DNA of 64,000 nt, from NCBI RefSeq assembly GCF_900114875.1, contig NZ_FPKW01000003.1:62001-126000 (forward strand), in the 5' to 3' direction. The DNA is from Chryseobacterium limigenitum (GTDB taxonomy: Bacteria; Bacteroidota; Bacteroidia; Flavobacteriales; Weeksellaceae). Position numbers and translations under genes: made by a program. This document shows positions 17,000-26,283 of this stretch, piece by piece (positions within the stretch are counted from its first letter, which is position 1; each line of letters begins with the position of its first letter). The notes below the pieces were generated by a model, which worked only from the letters and a program-made list of their open reading frames with translations, did not search any database and was not told where the DNA came from.

Positions 17000-17803
17000 C
17001 TATTCCAAAATCTTTCGATATTTCAAAGGTGTTATTCCCATATTTTCTTTAAAACAGCGGATAAAGTGACTTTGATCTGAAAAACCACATTCTAGAGCAA
17101 TTTCAGTCAAAGATCTTTCATTGGTAGTAAGAATTGATAAAGATTTATTGATCTTTAATTTTCGGACATAATCTCCAAGATTGCAATGAAAATATTTGTG
17201 AAAATCTCTACTCAGATGACTCGGATGAATGTTTAAATTTTGGGCAATTTCTGTCAAATTCAGTTTGTCGGTACAAGTTTCGTGAAGCAATTCATTGATT
17301 TGCTTTACCCAAATTGGTTTCTTTTCGGAAATGTTTTTTTGAGGAGATAATCCACTGAAAATACTTAATAAAAGCTCATGAGTTGAGGTTTCCGAAGCAT
17401 TGTCACTGATCTTACTTTCTTTAAATATTTTGTACATCAACAATTTTAACTCAGGATTTTTAATATTAAAACTTCCTTCAATATTATCTCTTGAAATGTT
17501 GATATTTTCAAACCATTCTCTTGGGATTTCAATATGAAAGCCTCTTGTAAAGCCGTCTGGTTTTATGTTGTAATGCGGATCTTCCCAATGGTGATAAAGC
17601 AAAGTTCCTGCTGAGCATTCATAGATTTCTTTTTTGTTTCCTTCGATCACATTTCCCTGCAAAAGAAAGGTGAAATAAGCATTTTCATGATAATGCCAGT
17701 CAACGTAAGGATGAGTGTATTCCGTATCCGTAATAATCAACCCACCAAAGTCGAGGGTCTTATTTGTTTGTCCGAAAAATTGTCCGTTACGGAGGGTATT
17801 CAT
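17000..17803 (-). CDS. AraC-family transcriptional regulator
   Basis: A 267-residue regulator. The N-terminal half is a cupin-like sensor (YTHPYVDWHYHENAYFTFLLQG, then a HHWEDPHYN segment). The C-terminal about 100 residues hold two helix-turn-helix motifs: LNLTEIAQNLNIHPSHLSRDF and SLTEIALECGFSDQSHFIRCF, ending GITPLKYRK as expected. Its ATG overlaps the stop of the preceding HTH gene by one base (TAATG), so the two regulators are translationally coupled. Confidence 0.92.
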   Translation of the reverse strand: MNTLRNGQFFGQTNKTLDFGGLIITDTEYTHPYVDWHYHENAYFTFLLQGNVIEGNKKEIYECSAGTLLYHHWEDPHYNIKPDGFTRGFHIEIPREWFENINISRDNIEGSFNIKNPELKLLMYKIFKESKISDNASETSTHELLLSIFSGLSPQKNISEKKPIWVKQINELLHETCTDKLNLTEIAQNLNIHPSHLSRDFHKYFHCNLGDYVRKLKINKSLSILTTNERSLTEIALECGFSDQSHFIRCFKENMGITPLKYRKILE

Positions 17804-18747
17804 TATAATTTAAGGTTTAAATTTTCAATCTGTTGATACATTTTATTGAAAAATATTTTTCTGTCGCGGTTTCCGGATGTGCTCATCGATTTTGAATTTT
17901 TAATCTGATGTTCAAAATAATTCAGTGTTTCACTACAGGTTTTAGCATCATTAATCAAAATATATCCAAACATATTGGTCGGCAATGCAAAAAGTGACTG
18001 TTTTGGATGATGAAAAAAAATGTCGTTCGAAAGATGCATCAATTCATTTTCATATAAGTGAAATTTAGGATTATTTTCTGTTTTTTGTTCGATATATTGT
18101 ATTAATTCTTTCAGTTCTTTTAAAATAATTTGGGCTTCATTTTTTTGTAAAAGTCCGGTATCGTAATAGAAAGAAATCTGTTGTAAAATACTGGAAATTG
18201 TCATATCATTCCATAATTCTACAACATTTTGTTCCTCATATTTCTTTTTTAACTCTTTGGTATTCGTTTCAAAATAAGGCGGTGAAAACTGTAGAAAAGG
18301 AATGAAAACCTGTTTTGCATTCAATAAATTCATCCACACGTAAATTTTAAAACGGGAAAGCAGGGTATCAGAAAGCGTGTAAAAAAATGGAATATCCTTA
18401 GCCGAATAATAAATCGTTATCCCATCAGAAAGTGGAAGACTTTCAAAAACACTGAGATTATTTTGAAAAAAAGATTGTAAATCCTCCGTTTCACTTACTC
18501 CCGAAGTTTTTTGTACTACGATTTGATGATCCGAAGTTATAAATTGATTAAGCGAAATCTGATAATGTTTTGCCAGTTCCAAAGCCTCTTCAAAACTGAA
18601 TTTTGCCTTCAATGAAGTTCTTCTGTGCGCTGCATCGTAGCTTATATTAAGAATGTTGGCGATCTCGTCATTCAAAGATTTATCTCCAATTTTCTTACGT
18701 ATTTCTTTAAGCAAACGTTCCTGATGCATTGTTTTTGTGATTTTCAC
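17803..18747 (-). CDS. Helix-turn-helix regulator-like protein, 314 aa
   Basis: The first about 65 residues look like an HTH domain (LNDEIANILNISYDAAHRRTSLKAKFSFEEALELAKHYQ), the type found in many Bacteroidota regulators of about 300 residues. The remaining 250 residues form a helical region of no known family, with no membrane segment. It is divergent from the gene at 18827 with a 79-nt shared control region, and overlaps the AraC gene downstream. A transcriptional role is likely but the target is unknown. Confidence 0.75.
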   Translation of the reverse strand: MKITKTMHQERLLKEIRKKIGDKSLNDEIANILNISYDAAHRRTSLKAKFSFEEALELAKHYQISLNQFITSDHQIVVQKTSGVSETEDLQSFFQNNLSVFESLPLSDGITIYYSAKDIPFFYTLSDTLLSRFKIYVWMNLLNAKQVFIPFLQFSPPYFETNTKELKKKYEEQNVVELWNDMTISSILQQISFYYDTGLLQKNEAQIILKELKELIQYIEQKTENNPKFHLYENELMHLSNDIFFHHPKQSLFALPTNMFGYILINDAKTCSETLNYFEHQIKNSKSMSTSGNRDRKIFFNKMYQQIENLNLKL

Positions 18748-18826
18748 AAATGTAAGTAAAATGTTAATGGTTTATCACATTTAAGGAAGTAAATATTCTT
18801 TTCAAATTTGAATAAATATTTAACAA

Positions 18827-19291
18827 ATGAAACGTAAAATAATTTTCGCGGCACTATTCATTTTTATATCGTTAAAAATGACAGCTCAACAAAAGATCCA
18901 GCCGATTTATTATGTAGATTATTCTTTTGCCAACAGACATTTGTTACGTGGAGGTATAGAGTTTATGCTGATTAACGAAAGTGATAGCCAAAACAAACTT
19001 TTCTTAGGAACAGGATATGGAATAGTGAATTATGACGGCAAAATACACGGAATTCCTGACCTGCATTTAAGCTATAATGTAGGAACAATTTTATTTGTTA
19101 AGGCAGGCTCCTCTTTTTCTTACGCATATTCTTTAGTCGGGATTTCATTGCTTAATACTTGTGATATTGGAATTGGATATTCTACATCTTATAATAATAG
19201 TGATGTGAAAATACAGGGATTCACAGCAGGAATTACTTTTAGACTGACCCGCAAAGATGATGTCTACGGAAAACTTAGAATAGGATTTTAA
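18827..19291 (+). CDS. Small exported beta-strand-rich protein, 154 aa
   Basis: It begins with a Sec signal peptide (MKRKIIFAALFIFISLKMTAQ), followed by alternating hydrophobic/polar strands rich in Gly, Tyr and Phe (LFLGTGYGIVNYDG, GTILFVKAGSSFSYAYSLVGISL, DIGIGYSTSYNN). It ends with KLRIGF, a terminal Phe. This is the pattern of a small outer-membrane beta barrel. No known family recognised. It is divergent from the regulator pair and 14 nt upstream of the phosphatidyltransferase gene. Confidence 0.78.
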   Translation: MKRKIIFAALFIFISLKMTAQQKIQPIYYVDYSFANRHLLRGGIEFMLINESDSQNKLFLGTGYGIVNYDGKIHGIPDLHLSYNVGTILFVKAGSSFSYAYSLVGISLLNTCDIGIGYSTSYNNSDVKIQGFTAGITFRLTRKDDVYGKLRIGF

Positions 19292-19305
19292 AAACAAAAA
19301 TAATT

Positions 19306-19905
19306 ATGAAAACATTACCTTATATATTAATCGCTATCAGATTCATTCTAGCACCGATTATTATTTCTTTGGCCTATTTCAAAGGAGAAGATTCAAAGTT
19401 TTTAATTCTAATATTAATGTACTTTGGATTATTAACAGATATTTTCGATGGAATTATCGCAAGAAAAGTTGGCGTTTCATCCGAAAAGTTAAGAAGATTA
19501 GACAGTCAGACTGATTTGGTTTTCTGGTTGTCATTAGGTTTCGCTTCGTACTTTCTCAATCCTGAATTAATCAAAACTGAATGGTTAAGCATTCTTTTAA
19601 TTTTCATAATGGAAGCACTTTGCTACATCATAAGCATTTGGAAATTCGGAAAAGAAACCTGTACTCATGCATTTTTATCGAAAATGTGGGGGCTGAGTTT
19701 ATTAATTGCTTTTACGTATTTAATAGGATTTCAGGAAGCGGGCTGGGCGTTTTATCTCACAATTGTACTGGGACTTGTTTCTCATATTGATGTTATTTTA
19801 ATTGTTTTAATACTTCCAAAATGGCAATATGATGTTCCTAGTTCTTATCATGCGTGGAAAATCAGGAACGGGAAACAGAGGAAAAAGACGATATTCTTTA
19901 ATTAA
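19306..19905 (+). CDS. CDP-alcohol phosphatidyltransferase family protein
   Basis: Inner-membrane enzyme of 199 residues with about six hydrophobic helices. Family members transfer a phosphatidyl group from CDP-diacylglycerol to an alcohol. The signature D-x2-DG-x2-AR-x8-G-x3-D-x3-D is present as Asp45, Asp48-Gly49, Ala52-Arg53, Asp66 and Asp70, but the second glycine is Leu62. The four aspartates that bind metal and catalyse are intact. Substrate is unassigned. It lies 14 nt after a small outer-membrane-type gene and ends ahead of a terminator. Confidence 0.82.
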   Translation: MKTLPYILIAIRFILAPIIISLAYFKGEDSKFLILILMYFGLLTDIFDGIIARKVGVSSEKLRRLDSQTDLVFWLSLGFASYFLNPELIKTEWLSILLIFIMEALCYIISIWKFGKETCTHAFLSKMWGLSLLIAFTYLIGFQEAGWAFYLTIVLGLVSHIDVILIVLILPKWQYDVPSSYHAWKIRNGKQRKKTIFFN

Positions 19906-19960
19906 ATAATATTCAAAGCATAGTTTTTAGTTAAATAATTGATAAATGATTTTTTATAAA

Positions 19961-19994
19961 AGACAGCGTAATATTCAAGTTGCGCTGTTTTTTT
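19961..19994 (+). terminator. Terminator upstream of asnS
   Basis: GACAGCGTAA and TTGCGCTGTT form a stem of about 10 bp with G-U pairs and a 9-nt loop, followed by a run of T. The asnS promoter box starts two bases later. Confidence 0.75.
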
Positions 19995-19995
19995 G

Positions 19996-20003
19996 TAACT
20001 TTG
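19996..20003 (+). promoter_or_regulatory. -7 box of asnS
   Basis: TAACTTTG is a perfect TAnnTTTG match, placing the transcript start about 33 nt before the ATG at 20042. It lies inside the open-frame extension upstream of asnS, supporting the later start. Confidence 0.65.
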
Positions 20004-20041
20004 CCGACGTTAATTTTTATATAAAAATTTATAGTCAACAA

Positions 20042-21490
20042 ATGAAAAAGCAAACAATTAAAGAAATCCTACAGGATTACAAAAAGGTATTACATCATGA
20101 CATTACAGTTTACGGTTGGGTAAGAACTTTCCGTGCAAATCGCTTTATTGCGCTTAATGATGGTTCTACAATTAATAATTTGCAGATAGTTGTTGATTTT
20201 GAAAATTTTGATGAAGAAATTATCAGTAAGATCAGTACAGCATCTTCTTTAAAAATTGTTGGTGAAGTTGTAGAAAGCCAGGGAGCAGGGCAAGCGGTGG
20301 AAATTGTAGCTAAAAAGATTATCATTTTAGGAGATAACTTCACAGAAGAAAGAGACAAAACTATTCTTCAGCCTAAAAAACACTCTTTGGAAACGTTAAG
20401 AGATCAGGCGCATTTAAGATTCAGAACGAATTTATTTGGGGCTGTTTTCAGAGTACGTCACGCAGTGAGTTTTGCGGTGCATTCTTTCTTTAACAAAAAC
20501 CAATTTTTTTACATCAACACGCCTGTAATTACAGGAGCTGATGCCGAAGGGGCCGGAGAAATGTTTGGGGTAACCAACTTTGATCTGAACAATATTCCAA
20601 GAGACGAGCAGGGAGATATTGATTTTGCTCAGGATTTCTTTGGTAAAAAGACAAACTTAACGGTTTCCGGACAGCTTGAAGGTGAAACTGCAGCAATGGG
20701 ATTGGGAAGAATTTATACTTTCGGGCCTACTTTCCGTGCGGAGAACTCAAACACAACGCGTCACCTTGCAGAATTCTGGATGGTTGAGCCGGAAGTTGCA
20801 TTCAACAACCTTGAAGATAACATCGACCTGGCAGAAGATTTCTTAAAATATGTTATTCAATATGTTTTAGATAACTGTAAAGATGATCTGGATTTCTTAG
20901 ACAAACGTTTTGCTGAAGAGCAAAAAGGGAAAGCTGAAAAAGACAGAGCAAAAGAAGGTTTGATCGAAAAACTTCAAAATGTTATTGCTAAGCGTTTCAA
21001 ACGTGTAAGTTATACAGAAGCTATTGAGATCTTAATGAACTCAAAAGAAAATAAAAAAGGGAAATTCCAGTATCCGGTTGAAAACTGGGGAACCGATCTT
21101 CAGTCTGAGCACGAAAGGTTCTTGGTTGAAAAACACTTCGAATGTCCTGTAGTTTTGTTTGATTATCCAAAAGAGATCAAAGCATTCTACATGAAATTGA
21201 ATGATGATAACAAAACCGTTGCTGCAATGGATGTTCTTTTCCCGGGAATCGGAGAAATCATCGGAGGTTCAGAAAGAGAAGCGAGATTAGATGTATTAAA
21301 ACAAAAAATGGCAGAAATGCATGTAGATGAGCATGAACTTTGGTGGTATTTGGATACCAGAAAATTCGGTTCTGTTCCACATGCAGGGTTTGGATTAGGA
21401 TTGGAAAGACTGGTTCTTTTCGTAACAGGAATGACCAACATCAGAGATGTGATTCCTTTCCCGAGAACACCGAAAAATGCTGAATTTTAG
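20042..21490 (+). CDS. asnS: Asparaginyl-tRNA synthetase
   Basis: Class IIb aminoacyl-tRNA synthetase of 482 residues. It has the N-terminal OB-fold anticodon-binding domain ([23 protein letters not shown]), class II motif 2 ([24 protein letters not shown]) and motif 3 ([29 protein letters not shown]). The [17 protein letters not shown] forms are those of AsnRS rather than AspRS. I chose the ATG at 20042 ([10 protein letters not shown]) because the frame upstream to 19946 covers the promoter and terminator of the neighbours. Confidence 0.96.
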   Translation: MKKQTIKEILQDYKKVLHHDITVYGWVRTFRANRFIALNDGSTINNLQIVVDFENFDEEIISKISTASSLKIVGEVVESQGAGQAVEIVAKKIIILGDNFTEERDKTILQPKKHSLETLRDQAHLRFRTNLFGAVFRVRHAVSFAVHSFFNKNQFFYINTPVITGADAEGAGEMFGVTNFDLNNIPRDEQGDIDFAQDFFGKKTNLTVSGQLEGETAAMGLGRIYTFGPTFRAENSNTTRHLAEFWMVEPEVAFNNLEDNIDLAEDFLKYVIQYVLDNCKDDLDFLDKRFAEEQKGKAEKDRAKEGLIEKLQNVIAKRFKRVSYTEAIEILMNSKENKKGKFQYPVENWGTDLQSEHERFLVEKHFECPVVLFDYPKEIKAFYMKLNDDNKTVAAMDVLFPGIGEIIGGSEREARLDVLKQKMAEMHVDEHELWWYLDTRKFGSVPHAGFGLGLERLVLFVTGMTNIRDVIPFPRTPKNAEF

Positions 21491-21500
21491 ATAAATAAAA

Positions 21501-21532
21501 AAGCCTTAAAGTAAAATTTAAGGCTTTTTTTA
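21501..21532 (+). terminator. Terminator after asnS
   Basis: AAGCCTTAAA (21501-21510) pairs perfectly with TTTAAGGCTT (21517-21526) around a 6-nt loop, followed by T. Confidence 0.9.
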
Positions 21533-21649
21533 TTTTTTAATAGCTTATTAGGTACCATATGTACTGCAAAAATCGTGCTAAATGCTTTTTTTGTCGAATA
21601 AATTTATCTAAATTCGTAGAATATGTTATGTTAAAACACAAAGATTAAT

Positions 21650-23113
21650 ATGCTTAGACAACACTTACAACTCAAATTAGGACAGAAGTTAGCGCCTCAG
21701 CAAATTCAGTTGATGAAGCTTATCCAGCTTCATACATTGGAGTTTGAAGAGGAATTGGAGAGAGAGCTAGAGGAGAACCCTGCTTTGGAAATCGCGAAAG
21801 AAGAGTCTAAGGAAGATGATTATGCTTCTTTGGAGGATGCTTATGAAAATGAAGGTACAGAAAGCATTGAAACTGATTTTGATGTTAATGATTATCTGTA
21901 CGATGACGAGCCTACCTATAAAACTGCTTCCAGCAACTATTCTGCAGATGATGAAGAATTCGATAACGAAAGCCTTTTAACGGAAGGGCAGTCTTTATAT
22001 GATTATTTATTGGAGCAGATTCACCTTGCCAATATTAATGAAGAAGATGTAAAAATTGCCGAATATATTATCGGAAATCTAGATACGGACGGATATTTAA
22101 GAAGAGAGATCAAAGCAATTGTGGATGATCTTGCCTTTTCTCAGGGAATTTATACAACCAAAGAGAAAGTGGATGATGTTCTTGAGAATTATGTTCAGAA
22201 ATTAGATCCGCCCGGTGTTGGAGCAAGAGGTTTGCAGGAATGTTTATTACTACAGATCGAGAAAAAAGTAAGCTCTGATAAAGCGGTTTCTTTGGCTGCC
22301 AATATTTTGAGACATCAGTTTGATGCTTTAACCAATAAGCATTATAACAAGATTATTCAGAAATATGATATTGATGAAGAGGATTTAAAGGATGCATTGG
22401 AAGAGATTTCCAAGTTATCTCCAAAGGTAGGAGGAAATTTTGATACTCAGACGATTACGATCAATCAGGAAATTATTCCGGATTTTGTCATTCAGGTAAA
22501 AGATGGAATGGTTATTCCAATGTTGAACAGTAAAAATGCACCAACTTTAAGAGTTTCGGAAGAATATAAAGATATTTTAACAACGTATTCTCACGATAAA
22601 AACTCTTCTGAACACAAACAGGCAGCTTTATTCATCAAACAAAAACTGGATGCTGCAAAATGGTATATTGATGCAATTAATCAGCGTCAGAATACTTTAT
22701 TACAGACGATTACGGCTATCGTTAAATTCCAGAAAGATTATTTCATTACCGGAGACGAAAAGTCTTTGAGACCAATGATTTTAAAGGATATTGCCGATAT
22801 CACTGGTTTTGATATTTCTACCATTTCAAGGGTGGTGAAAAGTAAATATGCCGATACTTCGAACGGTATTCTGTATCTTAAAGATCTGTTCTCGGATAGT
22901 TTAACAAATGATGATGGAGAAGAAGTTTCTACTAAAGAAATTAAAAATCATCTTCAGGAAGTGATCAGTAAAGAGAATAAAAGAAAGCCTCTTACCGATG
23001 ATGCCTTAGTAGTTATTTTAAAAGAACAAGGCTATAATATTGCAAGGCGAACCATTGCAAAATACAGAGAACAGTTGAATATTCCTGTTGCCAGATTAAG
23101 AAAAGAATTGTAA
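21650..23113 (+). CDS. rpoN: RNA polymerase sigma-54 factor
   Basis: Alternative sigma factor of 487 residues that needs AAA+ activators and reads -24/-12 promoters. Region I is the Gln/Leu-rich N-terminus (LRQHLQLKLGQKLAPQQIQLMKLIQL). An acidic region II follows (about residues 45-120, many D/E/Y), then the core-binding domain (LDTDGYLRREI). The RpoN box ARRTIAKYRE is at about residues 465-474. Spacing and length are normal. No enhancer-binding activator is encoded in the window. Confidence 0.96.
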   Translation: MLRQHLQLKLGQKLAPQQIQLMKLIQLHTLEFEEELERELEENPALEIAKEESKEDDYASLEDAYENEGTESIETDFDVNDYLYDDEPTYKTASSNYSADDEEFDNESLLTEGQSLYDYLLEQIHLANINEEDVKIAEYIIGNLDTDGYLRREIKAIVDDLAFSQGIYTTKEKVDDVLENYVQKLDPPGVGARGLQECLLLQIEKKVSSDKAVSLAANILRHQFDALTNKHYNKIIQKYDIDEEDLKDALEEISKLSPKVGGNFDTQTITINQEIIPDFVIQVKDGMVIPMLNSKNAPTLRVSEEYKDILTTYSHDKNSSEHKQAALFIKQKLDAAKWYIDAINQRQNTLLQTITAIVKFQKDYFITGDEKSLRPMILKDIADITGFDISTISRVVKSKYADTSNGILYLKDLFSDSLTNDDGEEVSTKEIKNHLQEVISKENKRKPLTDDALVVILKEQGYNIARRTIAKYREQLNIPVARLRKEL

Positions 23114-23138
23114 TAATTCAATTCAATAAAATATAAAA

Positions 23139-23166
23139 ATGCTCAGAATAGTCTGAGCATTTTTTG
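23139..23166 (+). terminator. Terminator after rpoN
   Basis: ATGCTCAGA and TCTGAGCAT form a perfect 9-bp stem with a 4-nt loop, then six T. Confidence 0.92.
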
Positions 23167-23205
23167 TTTAAATGTAAAGTTTTAGATTGTTAAATATTTC
23201 TAGCT

Positions 23206-24234
23206 TTAAAAAATTCTTGTAAGGACTATTCTGTAATCTAAACTCACGTTCCCGTTATTAGTGAGATTGATTGTTCCTGCTGAAGGCATTGTTAATGTGT
23301 AATTAAATTGTGTATTATTTCCACCCCCGGCACAATTTGGTACGCCTGTCCAGGCAACTGATGTGGTAGTCCTATTTACTTCAGTAAAAGTAGGAGCTTT
23401 GTCTGCGGTGTCGGAATTCAATAAACCATCTGTCCCTTTAATAGCGAAAGAATTATTGAGGGTGACATTACTTACATAATAGTCTGCAATACCTCCACGG
23501 CCACAATTATTACCAACATAAACTACTGCTTTATATACAGCATTATCAATAATTCCTGTAATAAGAGTACTTGTAGCTCCTGATGCTATATTAACAGTGT
23601 TGTTAATTACGGTTCCGTATACGCTGCTGACCGCCTTGTTTAAAACTCCATTTGTATCAGCATACACGGGAGTAACAATGGTTGGGCCTGTTGCCACATC
23701 TAAAGTTCTTACTCTTGTGCTGCCAGCTACATCTAAAGTATTTGTAGGAATATTTGTTGCGATTCCTATGTTGCCGGTAGTCAGATCCATTGCAAAATCA
23801 GATCCACCCGGAGTACGGGAAATAATAAAAGCTCCATTATTTCCATTGAAATTTGGATTTATTCCCATCACAGCTTGTTTGATTCCTGTAGTCCCGGTTG
23901 TCCTTAAAATTGATAGTATGGAATTGTTAACAATAGGATTTTCTATCAAAAGTCCGGTATTTGTTGCCTCGCCGCCGCCAATATTTGTAGCCGATCCATT
24001 ATTTACGATATGAAGGTTTGATGTAGGAGCGATGCTCCCGATTCCGACTCTTCCTGCTGAGGTTACTGTAAAATCATTAGCTTGTTGTGCGGTGTTAGGA
24101 ATTCCTGTTGAAGGATTGTCTTCTCCTCCGTCAACATGTAGCATACCCTGAGGATTTTGGGTATTAATCCCTACTTGGGAATATGCCATTGACGCAGTTG
24201 CCAAAAGACATAAAAGAATGAATTTTTTTCTCAT
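23206..24234 (-). CDS. Secreted surface protein of the QVGINT type, 342 aa
   Basis: It begins with a signal peptide (KKFILLCLLATASMAYSQ), then VGINTQNPQGMLHVDGG, the sequence that opens a large class of flavobacterial surface proteins. The middle has SAGRVGIGS and TGNIGIATNIPTNTLDVAG repeats, the beta-helix-like pattern also found before tail-fibre domains. The C-terminal part (about 200-342) is strand-rich with two cysteines and no recognised domain. I use the ATG at 24234 rather than the TTG three codons earlier. It ends about 40 nt from the rpoN terminator, convergent with it. Confidence 0.78.
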   Translation of the reverse strand: MRKKFILLCLLATASMAYSQVGINTQNPQGMLHVDGGEDNPSTGIPNTAQQANDFTVTSAGRVGIGSIAPTSNLHIVNNGSATNIGGGEATNTGLLIENPIVNNSILSILRTTGTTGIKQAVMGINPNFNGNNGAFIISRTPGGSDFAMDLTTGNIGIATNIPTNTLDVAGSTRVRTLDVATGPTIVTPVYADTNGVLNKAVSSVYGTVINNTVNIASGATSTLITGIIDNAVYKAVVYVGNNCGRGGIADYYVSNVTLNNSFAIKGTDGLLNSDTADKAPTFTEVNRTTTSVAWTGVPNCAGGGNNTQFNYTLTMPSAGTINLTNNGNVSLDYRIVLTRIF

Positions 24235-24535
24235 TGTAATCAATTTTAATGTTTGTATTATTTAATATCTCTTTAACGTTAGTGTAATTAATATCTTTTT
24301 TAGTTAAAAAAACAAATAACTCTAATTTTCCACATCGTGGCATTAAAGTTAAAACCATTTATTAAAAAGTAAAATACTGCAATTGTACTGAGGCATATTA
24401 ATTAATTGAAAACTAATTACTTTTAAATAATAAAATTGGAAAATGTGGTACGTAAAATTATTAAATTTAACATAATAAAAAGTAAAAATTAATTTTTTTC
24501 ACTATTTTTTTTTAAGTTCAAACTATCTATAATAT
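24235..24535. other. AT-rich intergenic region without a gene
   Basis: About 300 nt, very AT-rich with many A and T tracts, upstream of the surface-protein gene. I see no ORF, no well-spaced promoter pair and no repeat apart from the terminator at its right end. Confidence 0.4.
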
Positions 24536-24573
24536 AAAAAGAGACATTTCAATTTGAAAAGTCTCTTTTTTAT
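24536..24573. terminator. Terminator downstream of acyl-CoA synthetase gene
   Basis: AAAAAGAGAC and GTCTCTTTTT pair perfectly, with an ATTTC/GAAAA inner extension, and T runs are available on both strands. It serves the minus-strand gene starting at 26222. Confidence 0.85.
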
Positions 24574-24599
24574 TTTGAAATAGAGTAGTGAAGTTTGTG

Positions 24600-26222
24600 T
24601 TAGTTTTTCGTTTTTTCCAAACCAAGCTCTTTCACGGAAATTTCACGCATTTCTACTTTCCGTATTTTTCCTGAGATAGTCATTGGGAATTCATCTACAA
24701 ACTTCCAGTATTTCGGAACTTTATAATGAGCAATTCTTCCTTTGCAGTAATCGAGAAGCTCTTGTTCGGTAACATCAAAACCTGTTCTTACTTTTACCCA
24801 GGCCATCACTTCTTCCCCGAATTTTTCACTCGGAATACCAATGATCTGAACATCCAGAATATTGGGATAGGTGTATAAGAAGTCTTCAATTTCTTTGGGC
24901 GAAATATTTTCACCGCCTCTTATAATCAGATCTTTAATTCTTCCTGAAATTGTAATATAACCTTCATCATCCATCACGGCCATGTCACCCGTGTGCATCC
25001 AGCGGGAATCATCCAAAACTTTTCTTGTGTTTTCAGGATCGTTCCAATATTTTAACATCACGGAATATCCTCTGGTGCACAATTCACCATGTTCGCCACG
25101 TTGTAAAACTTTTCCATTTTCATCGATGATTTTTATTTCAAGATGATCTTGTACAGTTCCAACGGTACTGACTTGTTTTTCCAGTGAAGTTCCAATTAAC
25201 GTTTGAGTAGAAACAGGTGAAGTTTCCGTCATTCCATAACAGATACTCATTTCTTTAATATTCATAAGGTTTTCCACCTTTTTCATAATCTCGGGTGGAC
25301 AAACTGAGCCTGCCATCACGCCGGTTCTTAAGCTTGAAAAATCATATTGATCAAAATCTTTAGCAGCTAATTCTGCAATGAACATGGTCGGAACTCCATA
25401 CAGAGAAGTACATTTTTCATCAGACACAGTTTTTAACGTAATATCAGGATCAAAACTATCATTCGGAATCACCATACAGGCACCGTGAGCAACACAACAC
25501 ATGTTTCCGATCACCATTCCGAAACAATGATAAAACGGAACGGGAATGCAGACGCGGTCTCTTTCAGAATATTTTAATCTGATTCCGATAAAATATCCAT
25601 TGTTTAAAATGTTATGATGAGAAAGCGTAACACCTTTTGGAAAACCTGTAGTTCCCGAAGTATATTGAATGTTGACAGGATCATCAAACTGTACTTTTTC
25701 TTCAAAATCATTTACAGTTTCATCAGAAATAAGCTCTCCGTTTTTTATGAATTCATTCCAATTATCATCGAAGAAAATTTCATTTTCAAGCGTGGGGCAG
25801 ACCTCTTTTGCATATTCTACCATTTCTTTATAATTGCTTGTTTTGAAGCTTAATGAAGAAAAGATAAAACGAATTTCAGATTGATTAATCACATACGTAA
25901 ACTCATGGGTTCTGTAAGCCGGATTGATATTCACCAAAATTGTCCCGATTCTCGCTGTGGCAAATTGTAGTAAAGTCCATTCATATCGGTTGGAAGCCCA
26001 AATCCCGATTCTGTCACCGGATTTTGCACCTAAATGTATCAGCGCTTTAGCAACGGCTGTCGTTTGATCATAAAATTCTTGATAGGTTGCACGATAATTT
26101 TGGTGAACAGAAATTAATGCTTCTTGGTTTGGGAATTTTTCAACAGTATTTTTTAAATTGGCTCCGATTGTCTGTCCCAACAATGGAATATCCGAAGCTC
26201 CATGAACATAAGATAAAGGCAT
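24600..26222 (-). CDS. Acyl-CoA synthetase (AMP-forming fatty-acid CoA ligase)
   Basis: Activates a carboxylic acid to acyl-AMP and then acyl-CoA. The 540-residue protein has the AMP-binding P-loop YTSGTTGFPKGVTLSH (about 187-202), the YGMTETSP block, the adenine site HTGDMAVMDDEGYITISGRIKDLIIRGGENISP and the C-terminal catalytic lysine in TISGKIRKVEMRE. Overall it resembles medium/long-chain FadD-like enzymes more than acetyl-CoA synthetase, but chain length is not readable. It stands alone with its own terminator. Confidence 0.9.
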   Translation of the reverse strand: MPLSYVHGASDIPLLGQTIGANLKNTVEKFPNQEALISVHQNYRATYQEFYDQTTAVAKALIHLGAKSGDRIGIWASNRYEWTLLQFATARIGTILVNINPAYRTHEFTYVINQSEIRFIFSSLSFKTSNYKEMVEYAKEVCPTLENEIFFDDNWNEFIKNGELISDETVNDFEEKVQFDDPVNIQYTSGTTGFPKGVTLSHHNILNNGYFIGIRLKYSERDRVCIPVPFYHCFGMVIGNMCCVAHGACMVIPNDSFDPDITLKTVSDEKCTSLYGVPTMFIAELAAKDFDQYDFSSLRTGVMAGSVCPPEIMKKVENLMNIKEMSICYGMTETSPVSTQTLIGTSLEKQVSTVGTVQDHLEIKIIDENGKVLQRGEHGELCTRGYSVMLKYWNDPENTRKVLDDSRWMHTGDMAVMDDEGYITISGRIKDLIIRGGENISPKEIEDFLYTYPNILDVQIIGIPSEKFGEEVMAWVKVRTGFDVTEQELLDYCKGRIAHYKVPKYWKFVDEFPMTISGKIRKVEMREISVKELGLEKTKN

Positions 26223-26283
26223 AGTAAGTGATTTGCTTATATAAAATTAGCAAATAAATCTTAAGATAAAGGGCTGTGAAATG

